Of a stretch of DNA of 64,000 nucleotides, positions 20,890 through 28,791 are shown one piece after another. The position numbers and the translations under genes were made by a program. Position 1 is the stretch's first letter; each line of letters begins with the position of its first letter. The notes beneath the pieces were generated by a model. It searched no databases. It was not told where the DNA came from and saw only the letters and a program-made list of their open reading frames with translations. The stretch comes from Mycobacterium sp. (GTDB lineage Bacteria; Actinomycetota; Actinomycetes; Mycobacteriales; Mycobacteriaceae): assembly GCA_003987775.1 (NCBI GenBank), contig RXJD01000021.1, positions 186,001 through 250,000 of the forward strand, in the 5' to 3' direction.

Positions 20890-21174
20890 GCGGAAGCATT
20901 CTTGCGAGGCGCGTTGCAGGCGACATGCCGAAACGCCACAGGAAATGGGCGCAACGCCGACGGGCCACGTGGCAACGAACGGTGCATATGCGTAGATTGT
21001 CTATAGGTTGAGACGCCAGCCTTCCATCGTGCGGATTGAATTCTCGGATGCGGGCATCCGCCCGAATTATTTTCCGCCAGCTAGCGATGCCCCTTCAGGG
21101 GCCGCGGGAGAATTTGTGCTTGTGCGTCGGCCCCCTGCCGAGCAGGCGGTACCCAGAGCCGATTCGGCAGCGCC
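20890..21174. promoter_or_regulatory. Leader/promoter region of the bacteriophytochrome gene with hairpin
   Basis: The rest of the 404-base gap between hypB and the phytochrome gene contains no convincing gene. A perfect 7-bp hairpin CGGATGC-GG-GCATCCG at 21045-21060 is flanked by AATTC and GAATT, extending the pairing to 21040-21066 with a bulge. Upstream, 20990-21010 is AT-rich (GCGTAGATTGTCTATAGG), a possible promoter. A structured 5' leader is possible. Confidence 0.35.
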
Positions 21175-23454
21175 ATGACGAGCAGCCAGCGGTGGTTGTC
21201 GGCAACGGACGATCTGCCGGTCCCCGACCTGCTCCCGGCCGGTACGCCCATCGACCTGGACAACTGCGCCCGGGAACCCATTCATATCCCCGGCAGCGTT
21301 CAGCCGCGCGGCGTGCTCGCGGTGGTCCGCGAGCCCGATTTCGAGATCCGGCAGGTCAGCGCCAACGTCGCCGAATTGCTCGGTCGTTCGGTGGACGACG
21401 TCCTGGGCCGACCGCTGTCAGAGCTGATGGGCGCCGAGCAGGCCGGCATGGTCGAGCAGGCGGCGTCGACCTTCGGCGATCTGAGCCAGCGCAACCCGCT
21501 GGCCTGCGACATCGACGTCGCCGGACAGTCCCGGGCATTCGACGCCATCTTGCATCGTGGACCCGGCGGCGTCCTGTTGGTCGAGATCGAAGTCGCCTAC
21601 GGCGAGCGGCCGTTCTCGTTCCCGAACACCTATCAGGCGGTGCGGAGCTCGGTCGAGGAGCTCAACCGGGCCGACTCGCTGGCTGAGCTGTACGCCATCA
21701 CCGCGCGGGCGGTGCGCGACCTCACCGGCTTCGATCGCGTGATGGTGTATCGCTACGACGAGGATTACAACGGCGAGGTGGTCGCCGAGTGCAAACGCGA
21801 GGACCTGAATTCGTTCCTCGGTCTGCACTACCCGTCGACCGACATCCCAGCGCAGGCGCGGGCGCTGTACGAGAAAAACTGGCTGCGGCTTATCGACGAT
21901 GTCGACTACACACCCGCGCCGCTGGTGCCGGCCATCGACCCCGATTCCGGGTCGGAGCTGGACCTCACCCATGCCACTTTGCGCAGCGTGTCACCGATCC
22001 ACATCGAGTATCTGCAGAACATGGGCGTGCATGCGTCGATGTCGATCTCGCTGCTGCGGCACGGGCGGTTGTGGGGACTCATTGCCTGCCACCACTACGC
22101 CGGTCCGCACCTGCCACCCTTCGGCACCCGGGCGGCGGCCGAGTTCCTCGGATCGACCCTGTCGCTCCGGCTCGTCGACCGTTTCGAAGGCGATCAACTA
22201 CACAAGCGGCTGTCCGCTCAGGCGGTGTTGGCCAAAATCACCGCCGCGACGCTGGATGATCGGGAACCGCTGTCCGCCGCGCTGCTCGGCGCACCCGATC
22301 TGCTGGACCTGGTGGCCGCCGACGGCGTCGTCGTCGACATGCAGGGCGACTACCAGGCACTGGGCTCGGTTCCCCCGCCACACGTCGTGTCTGCCGTCGC
22401 GAACTGGGCACGGGGTGCCGGCGATGAGATCGCCGGCACCGACTGCCTGTCCCACGAGTTGCCCGAGCTCAACCTCGATCCTGCACTGGCCGCCGGGGCG
22501 CTCGCGCTGAATCTGCCCGACGGGCAGTGCGCCATCTGGTTCCGCCGGGAGGTACTGCGCTCGGTGGATTGGGGCGGTGACCCGCACAACAAGACGATCG
22601 TCCTGGGAGAGGGAGACGAGGTCCGGCTCAGCCCCCGCAAGTCGTTCGACCGTTGGCGCGAGGTCGTCCGCCAGCGCAGCGATCCGTGGAGCCTGAGCGA
22701 GATGGAGTCGGCTGAGTCCCTGCGCCGCCACCTCGTGGAATCGCTGTACCGACGCACCCGGGGCGCGTTGCGGGTGGCCGAACGGGTGCAGCGCAGCCTG
22801 TTGCCGGAGTCCATCCCGGCGCTGCCGGAGTGGCACCTGTCGGCGCACTACGAGCCGGCAGCCGGCGACAACGTCGGCGGTGACTGGTACGACGCCTTCG
22901 AGTTGCGTGACGGCCGGCTGATCGTGTTGATCGGCGACGTGGCCGGACATGGCATCACCGCCGCCGGCACCATGGCACAGCTGCGCAACGCGCTGCGGGC
23001 CCAGTTGTTCGCCGGCGCCGCGCCCGCTGAGGCGCTGGATCAGCTGAACGCTTTCTGCCTGCATCTGATGCCGAGCGCGTTCGCCACGGTCGTCGCGGCC
23101 CGGGTCGACCTTTCCTCGGGGCAAGTGGAGGCCGCCTGCGCGGGCCACTTGAAGCCGTACCTGACCAACTCCTCGCCGACCGCGTCCCTGGCACCGATTC
23201 AGCTTTCGCCGCCCATCGGCATCAAGGGCGTGACGTACGAGGCAAGTACGTTCACCGTCGAGCCCGGCCACGGGCTGGTGCTGTATTCCGACGGCCTGGT
23301 GGAGCGACGCGGTGAGTCGATAGACGACGGGCTAGATCGGTTGGCAGAAACCCTCGGCCGGGCCAACACCGCGCCGGCGTCGTGGATCTGGACAGAGATG
23401 GCCTCGGACAACATCGACGACGACGTCACGGTGGTCGCCCTGCGCCGGCCCTGA
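21175..23454 (+). CDS. Bacteriophytochrome with PP2C/SpoIIE phosphatase output
   Basis: 759 aa. Photosensory core in canonical order. PAS domain (about 20-130) has the biliverdin-attachment Cys31 in NCAREPIHIPGSVQPRG. GAF domain (about 145-325) shows YPSTDIPAQARALY (PASDIP-like, Asp kept), SPIHIEYLQNMGVHASMSISL and GLIACHHYAGPH. PHY domain (about 330-510) has WGGDP and tongue motif SPRKSF. A linker helix leads to a PP2C domain (about 545-759) with QRSLLPESIP, GGDWYDAF, IGDVAGHGITAAG and DDDVTVVAL. It should be a red/far-red-sensing Ser/Thr phosphatase, probably dephosphorylating a STAS protein. Partners are encoded convergently downstream. No heme oxygenase gene is visible. Confidence 0.92.
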   Translation: MTSSQRWLSATDDLPVPDLLPAGTPIDLDNCAREPIHIPGSVQPRGVLAVVREPDFEIRQVSANVAELLGRSVDDVLGRPLSELMGAEQAGMVEQAASTFGDLSQRNPLACDIDVAGQSRAFDAILHRGPGGVLLVEIEVAYGERPFSFPNTYQAVRSSVEELNRADSLAELYAITARAVRDLTGFDRVMVYRYDEDYNGEVVAECKREDLNSFLGLHYPSTDIPAQARALYEKNWLRLIDDVDYTPAPLVPAIDPDSGSELDLTHATLRSVSPIHIEYLQNMGVHASMSISLLRHGRLWGLIACHHYAGPHLPPFGTRAAAEFLGSTLSLRLVDRFEGDQLHKRLSAQAVLAKITAATLDDREPLSAALLGAPDLLDLVAADGVVVDMQGDYQALGSVPPPHVVSAVANWARGAGDEIAGTDCLSHELPELNLDPALAAGALALNLPDGQCAIWFRREVLRSVDWGGDPHNKTIVLGEGDEVRLSPRKSFDRWREVVRQRSDPWSLSEMESAESLRRHLVESLYRRTRGALRVAERVQRSLLPESIPALPEWHLSAHYEPAAGDNVGGDWYDAFELRDGRLIVLIGDVAGHGITAAGTMAQLRNALRAQLFAGAAPAEALDQLNAFCLHLMPSAFATVVAARVDLSSGQVEAACAGHLKPYLTNSSPTASLAPIQLSPPIGIKGVTYEASTFTVEPGHGLVLYSDGLVERRGESIDDGLDRLAETLGRANTAPASWIWTEMASDNIDDDVTVVALRRP

Positions 23455-23459
23455 TGCGG

Positions 23460-23486
23460 GTCACCGTCATCGAGCATGACGGTGAC
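23460..23486. terminator. Hairpin terminator between convergent phytochrome and STAS genes
   Basis: GTCACCGTCAT (23460-23470) and ATGACGGTGAC (23476-23486) are perfect reverse complements with a 5-base loop. It lies just after the phytochrome stop and before the convergent STAS stop; no T-tract. Confidence 0.6.
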
Positions 23487-23499
23487 GCCGGAGGGCGAG

Positions 23500-23949
23500 T
23501 TAGCTGGCCTGCTCGCGGCCGTGTTCGACCAGTTGCAGGCACTGGGGGGCGGTCTCGTGCACCGGGAGTATGTCGCTCAGTCCGCAGACTGCGATGGTTC
23601 GCGCAACGGAGGGATGCAGGCTCACCAGGCACATCCCGATTCCCCGCTCCCGACACCGGTTCGCCTCTTCGGCCAGCGCAAGAAGCGACGAGCACGAGAG
23701 GAAGTCCACGCTGTTCACATCCACCATGAACAGTTGTGGCGCGCTGGCGAACGCCGACGCCTCCGCCAGCAGCAAACGCCATGTGTCGTCGTTGAGGGCG
23801 TCGATCTCGCCGCCCACGTAGACGATGACCGCAGCATCGAAGCCCTGGACCGCAGCCCGCAGCGTGCTGTTCTGCGCACCCAGCTCAGAAACCAGACGGG
23901 CGCTCAATCGTAAAGGAGCGGCAAACACTTCGGTGGCGGCAAGACTCAT
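23500..23949 (-). CDS. STAS-domain anti-anti-sigma factor
   Basis: 149 aa from ATG 23949, which has GAGGAG 9 bases upstream; an in-frame GTG at 23976 lacks one. STAS fold about residues 38-140: VIVYVGGEIDALNDDTW, LFMVDVNSVDFLSCSSLLALAEEA (the serine-rich loop where antagonists are phosphorylated) and GIGMCLVSLHPSVARTIAVCGL. A substrate for an anti-sigma kinase and a PP2C phosphatase in partner switching. Convergent to the phytochrome-phosphatase and upstream of nothing else on its strand except the kinase-like gene that precedes it by 108 bases. Confidence 0.85.
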   Translation of the reverse strand: MSLAATEVFAAPLRLSARLVSELGAQNSTLRAAVQGFDAAVIVYVGGEIDALNDDTWRLLLAEASAFASAPQLFMVDVNSVDFLSCSSLLALAEEANRCRERGIGMCLVSLHPSVARTIAVCGLSDILPVHETAPQCLQLVEHGREQAS

Positions 23950-24057
23950 GACGCGCTCCTCGGTATCGGAACCCACGGCTGTGGACAGATGCTGGGCAGC
24001 CCCTTGTCTGGAACCTGTCGAGGATTAGCCGTATTCGGGGTGCTTGAAACCCCCGCT

Positions 24058-24591
24058 TCAACTGGCCTGGCTGAGGACGAAGCTCTTGGGCGGACACCCG
24101 TAAAACCGCAGACACACGCTAGTGCCGTCACTTCCGCCGTCGATGGCGCAGTCATCGGCCAGAGCGCGCATCAGCACGATGCCGCGACCGCGCATGCTCG
24201 ATGCGTCGAAGTCGGGCTCCAGCCAGCGGCCGTGGTCGACGACGCATACCTTCAGTTCCGTGGTGGCCGGGTAGTAGGAGATCTGCAACGTCATGGCGCC
24301 CACCCGTCCGACCACCCGATACGCATGGTCGGCACAGTTCGACATTGCCTCGTCGGTGGCCAGCACGATGTCGGCCGCGCGCTCCTCGCCCAGCTCCAGG
24401 TGACGGTCCAGCCACTCGCTGAAGGAGCGGCGGAAGGTCGCGACAGTGCCGGCGTCAGCGATGCCGGTGTGCGTGTGGCACAACTCGTCGGCCGCACCGA
24501 AGCCGACGGGATCGCTTGACGTGGAACCGCTCACGGCTAGTCGGCTACCCGAATGCCTCAGCGGATACACCTCATGTGATCGGTCCCCCAT
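24058..24591 (-). CDS. RsbW-like anti-sigma factor / serine kinase (HATPase_c_2)
   Basis: 177 aa. GHKL-type ATPase: N-box LATDEAMSNCADHAYR (about 80-95), G1-like VVDHGRWLEP, and MRGRGIVLMRALADDCAI (G2). The fold matches RsbW/SpoIIAB anti-sigma kinases, which bind a sigma factor or phosphorylate a STAS protein. The N-terminal ~45 residues are not clearly part of the domain, and the ATG at 24591 has no good ribosome site, so the true start may be internal. No sigma-factor gene lies nearby. Confidence 0.8.
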   Translation of the reverse strand: MGDRSHEVYPLRHSGSRLAVSGSTSSDPVGFGAADELCHTHTGIADAGTVATFRRSFSEWLDRHLELGEERAADIVLATDEAMSNCADHAYRVVGRVGAMTLQISYYPATTELKVCVVDHGRWLEPDFDASSMRGRGIVLMRALADDCAIDGGSDGTSVCLRFYGCPPKSFVLSQAS

Positions 24592-24652
24592 AGATTTTGG
24601 GGTCTCGTCGTCCTATTGAGACCGCCGCGTTACGGACCGCGGCGCTGCCGCC

Positions 24653-25279
24653 CTAGGCCTTGGCGCCCACCGTGATGAGGTCCGAAATGATCTGAGTCCA
24701 GAACGGCCGGCGGACGCGGTGCTGGTCAGTGATGGTGAAACCGGCGTCCTCGAACAGGGCTCGCATCTCTTGCGGGGGCGGATTGTGCTGCGGTTTCCAC
24801 CGACTGGGAACCTGGACGAAATGCTGTCGAGCGCTCAGCGTCGCAACGGCCACCAGACCACCCGGTGCCAGCACGCGATGGAACTCGCGCAGCGCGGCCG
24901 GTTGATCGAAAAAGTGGAACGCCGAGGTGGTGACGACCGCATCGAGTGCGCCGTCGTCGAAAGGAAGCTGCTCCGCCGGGCCGCGCAACCAGTGCACTCG
25001 ATCGGATTTCGCACGAGCCTGGGCCAGCATGCCGTCGGACATGTCGACGCCGTAGATCTCGCCCGGGTGCAGTTCCCGCTCGATCCGAGCGCTGAGAACC
25101 CCTGTTCCACAAGCGATATCGGCAATTTTGCGGGACTGGTGGGCGCGCAATTGAGCGATCACCTCGTCATGCGGCGGCCGGTAGACCCAGTGCTGAAGAA
25201 ACGGTAGGTCGTAGGCCGGGGAGAGGAAGCTCCACATTCCCGTCACCGCGCTGTTGAGGGTGCGGCGCGGCGCGCTCAC
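24653..25279 (-). CDS. Class I SAM-dependent methyltransferase
   Basis: 208 aa from GTG 25279, which overlaps the upstream gene's stop by 4 bases; longer in-frame reading lies inside that gene. Methyltransf_11 fold: motif [13 protein letters not shown] (about 52-63), motif [13 protein letters not shown], then [19 protein letters not shown] and [13 protein letters not shown]-terminal [17 protein letters not shown] resembles menaquinone/ubiquinone-type C-methyltransferases, but the acceptor is unknown. Coupled to the second methyltransferase gene. Confidence 0.82.
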   Translation of the reverse strand: MSAPRRTLNSAVTGMWSFLSPAYDLPFLQHWVYRPPHDEVIAQLRAHQSRKIADIACGTGVLSARIERELHPGEIYGVDMSDGMLAQARAKSDRVHWLRGPAEQLPFDDGALDAVVTTSAFHFFDQPAALREFHRVLAPGGLVAVATLSARQHFVQVPSRWKPQHNPPPQEMRALFEDAGFTITDQHRVRRPFWTQIISDLITVGAKA

Positions 25280-26208
25280 TTGTGCAGAACCGACGCGTAG
25301 TAGGTGGTGTCGGCCATCGTCACCGAATCGTGAGACTGCGGCACGGCCTCGAGCCCGTTGTCGGCCAGGAGCTGGTTCATCGGGGTCCCGGTCGAGCGCC
25401 ATCCCAGGCCGTCGAGATAGGTGGCGACATCCTTGCGTTCACCTTCGAAGCCGAGGTCTTCAAAGTCCAGCTCGAACCCGTGGTCGCGCCACTTTGCGGT
25501 GGAGCGGCGCATCATCTCGCGCGCTTGTTCCATATCCCGCTCCGGTTGGGGCGGAAGCGCCTCCACCGCGAGGCGGCTGCCGTCGGCGCTGAGGGCGGTG
25601 ATGTTGTCCATCAGCAGGTCCTGCGCCTCGGGCGGGAGGTACCCGAGCAGACCCTCGGCGATCCACGCGGTCGGCCGCTCGGTGTCCAGGCCGGCGTTCC
25701 GCAGCGCCGTGGGCCAATCTTGGCGCAGGTCGATAGCGACGGTGCGCAGGTCGACGGTCGGGGCCGCTCCCAGTTCGGCGAGGGTCGCCGTTTTGAACGC
25801 GATGACCTCGGGCTGGTCGATTTCGAAGACGGTCATATCGTCCGGCCAGCTCAGCCGGTACGCGCGGGCGTCCAGGCCGGACGCGAGGATCACGGCCTGC
25901 CGGATGCCGGCGTGTGTCGCGTCCTGGAAGAACGAATCGAAGAAGCGGGTCCGGGCGGCCATCGCGGCGGGCATGTGCCCCAGCTTCCAGCTCGACTCCT
26001 CGTCGTCGATATCAGCGTCGGCGAGGTCGCCGCTGACCCACCGAGTCAAGAAGTCGACGCCGACGGCCCGAACCAGCGGTTCGGCGAACTGGTCGTTGAT
26101 GACCGGATTGTCCGTCTTGGTGGCAATCGCGCGGGCCGCGGCAACCATCGTCGCCGTCGCCCCCACGCTGGTAGCCAAGTCCCAGGTGTCGTTTTCTGTG
26201 CGTGGCAC
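25276..26208 (-). CDS. SAM-dependent methyltransferase, TIGR00027 (mycobacterial O-MTase-like) family
   Basis: 310 aa. Typical mycobacterial family opening ([25 protein letters not shown]), motif [18 protein letters not shown] (about 105-121), [10 protein letters not shown], and the family segment [20 protein letters not shown]. This large family is related to leucine-carboxyl methyltransferases; substrates are mostly unknown. Followed by an overlapping second methyltransferase gene. Confidence 0.9.
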   Translation of the reverse strand: MPRTENDTWDLATSVGATATMVAAARAIATKTDNPVINDQFAEPLVRAVGVDFLTRWVSGDLADADIDDEESSWKLGHMPAAMAARTRFFDSFFQDATHAGIRQAVILASGLDARAYRLSWPDDMTVFEIDQPEVIAFKTATLAELGAAPTVDLRTVAIDLRQDWPTALRNAGLDTERPTAWIAEGLLGYLPPEAQDLLMDNITALSADGSRLAVEALPPQPERDMEQAREMMRRSTAKWRDHGFELDFEDLGFEGERKDVATYLDGLGWRSTGTPMNQLLADNGLEAVPQSHDSVTMADTTYYASVLHK

Positions 26209-26312
26209 GCCTGTCTCCCATGTCCAGCCGGAAATTACTTAGCTAGTTTAACACTTAGCCAGGTTAAAGACCCGGCCGGAAGGCCGGTGTGAAGCAGCTC
26301 GCCTGGCAGGGC

Positions 26313-26582
26313 CTAGCGGCCGGGCCCCCCGGGTCCGCCGGGGCCTCCGGGACCGCCCGGTCCGCCGGGCCCGCCCGGTCCGCCGGGCCCGCCGGGCCCG
26401 CCCGGCCCCCCGGGTCCGTTTGCGGCCGGAGCCACGAACACACACTCGTTCAGCTCGACGCTCCAGGCCCAGCCGGGTCCGCACTCGTCGGCACGGCTCG
26501 TCGCCGGCATCACGAACGCCGGCAACACGCTGAAAGCCAGAATCATCGCGCCGATTGCGCACTGCCGGAGGAATCTGACCAT
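26313..26582 (-). CDS. Small secreted Gly-Pro-Gly repeat protein
   Basis: 89 aa from ATG 26582 (strong AGGGGAGG upstream; the longer in-frame start lacks one). Signal peptide about 1-31: RFLRQCAIGAMILAFSVLPAFV then ATSRADEC. Mature part begins with a short Cys-containing segment (CGPGWAWSVELNEC) and ends in about ten tandem Gly-Pro-Gly units. Small Cys-loop proteins with Gly/Pro tails occur in mycobacteria, function unknown. Confidence 0.75.
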   Translation of the reverse strand: MVRFLRQCAIGAMILAFSVLPAFVMPATSRADECGPGWAWSVELNECVFVAPAANGPGGPGGPGGPGGPGGPGGPGGPGGPGGPGGPGR

Positions 26583-26673
26583 CGCACGCCTCCCCTGTGT
26601 CATCGTCCGGCGACCGCCGGGCGTCACCACGATTGTCTACCCGCGGCCACCACATGCGTAGGGGTTCGCCGGA

Positions 26674-27567
26674 CTAACCGAAGCGCACTCCCCGCTTGCG
26701 CGCCCACAGCACGGCCACGACCGTTCCGGTCAGCCAGACAGCCATAGCCATCGCCAGATGCACGAAACTCTTGGTGTCGCGGCCGAACACCGGTCCGATC
26801 GCCGCGGGGATCTGGGTCCACATCACCCGGTGCTCCACCCCGCCCATCGGATCGGCCACGTAGTACAGCGCATAGGGCAGGGTGATCGCCAGCAGCCAGC
26901 CGGCCGTGCGGCGCAGGTTGCGTCGCTGCCGCCACCGGCGGAGCAGTGGCTCGACCCCCACCGGGTGCATCACCGAGATGACATTGCCGACGCCAAGCCA
27001 CGACACGATCGGCACGGCGACATTGGGGATCGTCATCGCCATCTGTGGCACCCCCTCCTTCCACATCGTCAGCGCGGCTGCCACCGACAAGGTGGGAAGT
27101 CCCACGATCACGATCAACGCCAGGTTCTTGATCACCAGCACCCGCCACAGCGGCACGCCGTCCGACAAGCCCTGCGCGACCCGATAGTGGTCGCCACCGA
27201 GCAGATTGGTGGTGGTCACATCGGCAAGGACGAACGAGGAGAAGTAGGTGCTGACCAGGACCACCCAGTCGAGCTGATTGTGGTGGAAGTGGTGGGGCAT
27301 GTGATTGCTGTGCACCACGGACAACGGCTGGACCACCAGCCACGCGGCCGCCAGCACCAGATTCGCCATGACCCCCGACAACCAAGTGCGTGGCGGATGA
27401 AACGCCCAGCGGATCTCGGCGCCCACCGCCGCCGGTAAGGGCTTCTCGAAGTCCTTGGCCGCCCGTCGAGCCGCGGCCGGACGAGGGGCCGACGCGCGGG
27501 CCAGGGCGCGCAACGCAGCGCGGACCTGGTGGTGCATCGGCGCCTCGGGCGTCTCTGTCTCCGACAT
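26674..27567 (-). CDS. Conserved multi-pass membrane protein of unknown function
   Basis: 297 aa. About 45 basic, Ala-rich N-terminal residues precede roughly six hydrophobic segments (e.g. VMANLVLAAAWLVVQPL, VVLVSTYFSSFVLADVT, LVIKNLALIVIVGLPTLSVAA, GWLLAITLPYALYYVA, MAMAVWLTGTVVAVLWA). A His-rich loop HSNHMPHHFHHNQ is present after the first segment. It resembles conserved mycobacterial integral membrane proteins; I recognise no characterised family. Confidence 0.75.
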   Translation of the reverse strand: MSETETPEAPMHHQVRAALRALARASAPRPAAARRAAKDFEKPLPAAVGAEIRWAFHPPRTWLSGVMANLVLAAAWLVVQPLSVVHSNHMPHHFHHNQLDWVVLVSTYFSSFVLADVTTTNLLGGDHYRVAQGLSDGVPLWRVLVIKNLALIVIVGLPTLSVAAALTMWKEGVPQMAMTIPNVAVPIVSWLGVGNVISVMHPVGVEPLLRRWRQRRNLRRTAGWLLAITLPYALYYVADPMGGVEHRVMWTQIPAAIGPVFGRDTKSFVHLAMAMAVWLTGTVVAVLWARKRGVRFG

Positions 27568-27627
27568 GTACTCCCTACCGAAAACGACTGTGGGTGCACG
27601 GTACCCGGCTTCGGCGGTGGTGCCGGC

Positions 27628-28239
27628 TCAGATCTCCCAATTGACCGTGAAGTCATGCCGCAGCACCAGGTCGACGAGCACGTCGGTGCGGCTTCCGAGC
27701 GCCCACGACTGCGCGGCGAACGCGTCGTGGGCGAAGAAGGCGTAGTTGACCGACGTTTCGGGTGTGGTGCGCGACCGGTAGACGATGGCGTCGAGATCCG
27801 GCCACCAGCGACGGGCCGCATCGGCCAGGTGATGGCACTGCCGCCACACCCGCGCGCGTTGGCCGGTGCTGATCTGGTCGTCCACGTCGAGGGCATCCAG
27901 ATTGCGCTGGGTCCGCAGGTCGAAGATCCGCAGCGGCCGATTCGAGACGAGTCGGATCAGATACTGCGAGGCGTGGTCGGCGGGGATGGTCCGGCCGGTG
28001 TCCCGGTAGCGCTCCCGGAAGGCTCCCTCGGCCGCGGTGGCGGCGTAACGGGTACGGAATGCACCCGATACCGGATCGAACCGGAAGCGCGGCTGCGGGA
28101 ATCCGCTCCAGGTCCAGTCCGCGGGCTCGGCGGCTTCCACTCGCCACAACTCGATGCCGGCGGGCACCGTCCTGCTCGCCAGGCCCGCCGGCCGCTTGAG
28201 CGGCAGCGCACGCCGGTATCCGCCGGGAAGACTAGGCAC
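27628..28239 (-). CDS. RES-domain toxin
   Basis: 203 aa from GTG 28239, whose start overlaps the antitoxin stop by 8 bases. RES domain: ELWRVEAAEP, PQPRFRFDPVSGAFRTRYAA (Arg of the RES signature), ASQYLIRLVSNRPLRIFDL, and IVYRSRTTPETSVNYAFF, which carries the family's conserved Ser. Characterised RES toxins (MbcT, ParT) degrade NAD+ or ADP-ribosylate targets. Upstream antitoxin-like gene and overlap make a type II toxin-antitoxin pair likely. Confidence 0.8.
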   Translation of the reverse strand: MPSLPGGYRRALPLKRPAGLASRTVPAGIELWRVEAAEPADWTWSGFPQPRFRFDPVSGAFRTRYAATAAEGAFRERYRDTGRTIPADHASQYLIRLVSNRPLRIFDLRTQRNLDALDVDDQISTGQRARVWRQCHHLADAARRWWPDLDAIVYRSRTTPETSVNYAFFAHDAFAAQSWALGSRTDVLVDLVLRHDFTVNWEI

Positions 28240-28744
28240 CGACGGCGTTGAGCAGCTGCCAGGCGGTGTTCGCGGTCTTCTTGCGGCGCAGTGCCTCCGA
28301 GATGGACGCCCCCGCCAGCTCGTCGCGCTTGATCCGCATGATGCGATCGGCGACGACCGGGTCGGAGGTGAATCGCGCCAGCAGGAGCAGTATCTGTGGG
28401 AGGTCTGGACGCAACCGGCCGCCGTCGAACTGCCAGGCCGGGAACCAGGTGTTGTTGCCGACGGTGACACCGAGCACCTTGCCGCGCCGGCGCAGTTCGT
28501 GAACCGCCTGCGGAGTCTCGTAGCCCAGCCGCGACTGGACCTCACGCGTCGGCAGAGCGCCGGCCCGGAAATCGGTCAGCACGCCGTCGCGTCGCTCACT
28601 GTTGAGCTTGCGGGCGGCGATGCGCTCCAGTTCCTCCATCGGCACCGTCGGCACGTCCAGCAGCGCGTCGAGGAGCCTGGCGAAATCCGGGTCGCGCCGG
28701 ACGCGTTCCTCAACCTGACTGACGAGCGAATGGACGGGAGACAT
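28232..28744 (-). CDS. ParS/MbcA-like antitoxin of the RES toxin
   Basis: 170 aa. The N-terminal half is helical. The middle carries an HTH-like segment (LPTREVQSRLGYETPQAVHELRRRGKVLGV), and the C-terminal part (TWFPAWQFDGGRLRPDLPQILLLL ... DELAGASISEALRR) matches the toxin-binding region of antitoxins paired with RES toxins. It precedes and overlaps the RES gene. Two tandem 9-base repeats lie 20 bases upstream of its start, a candidate autoregulatory site. Confidence 0.75.
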   Translation of the reverse strand: MSPVHSLVSQVEERVRRDPDFARLLDALLDVPTVPMEELERIAARKLNSERRDGVLTDFRAGALPTREVQSRLGYETPQAVHELRRRGKVLGVTVGNNTWFPAWQFDGGRLRPDLPQILLLLARFTSDPVVADRIMRIKRDELAGASISEALRRKKTANTAWQLLNAVGA

Positions 28745-28763
28745 AGCGACATTCTAGCCCGGG

Positions 28764-28781
28764 CAATTGAAACAATTGAAA
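28764..28781. repeat. Tandem 9-bp repeat upstream of the antitoxin gene
   Basis: CAATTGAAA occurs twice head-to-tail (28764-28772, 28773-28781) in the 47-base gap between the vWA-fusion stop and the antitoxin start. AT-rich within GC-rich surroundings. Plausible operator for the HTH-bearing antitoxin. Confidence 0.55.
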
Positions 28782-28791
28782 CAGCGTTCGG

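Noticed and set aside
26316..26420. Gly-Pro repeat DNA considered as an intergenic repeat element
   Set aside because: It is in frame within a signal-peptide protein with a strong ribosome site.
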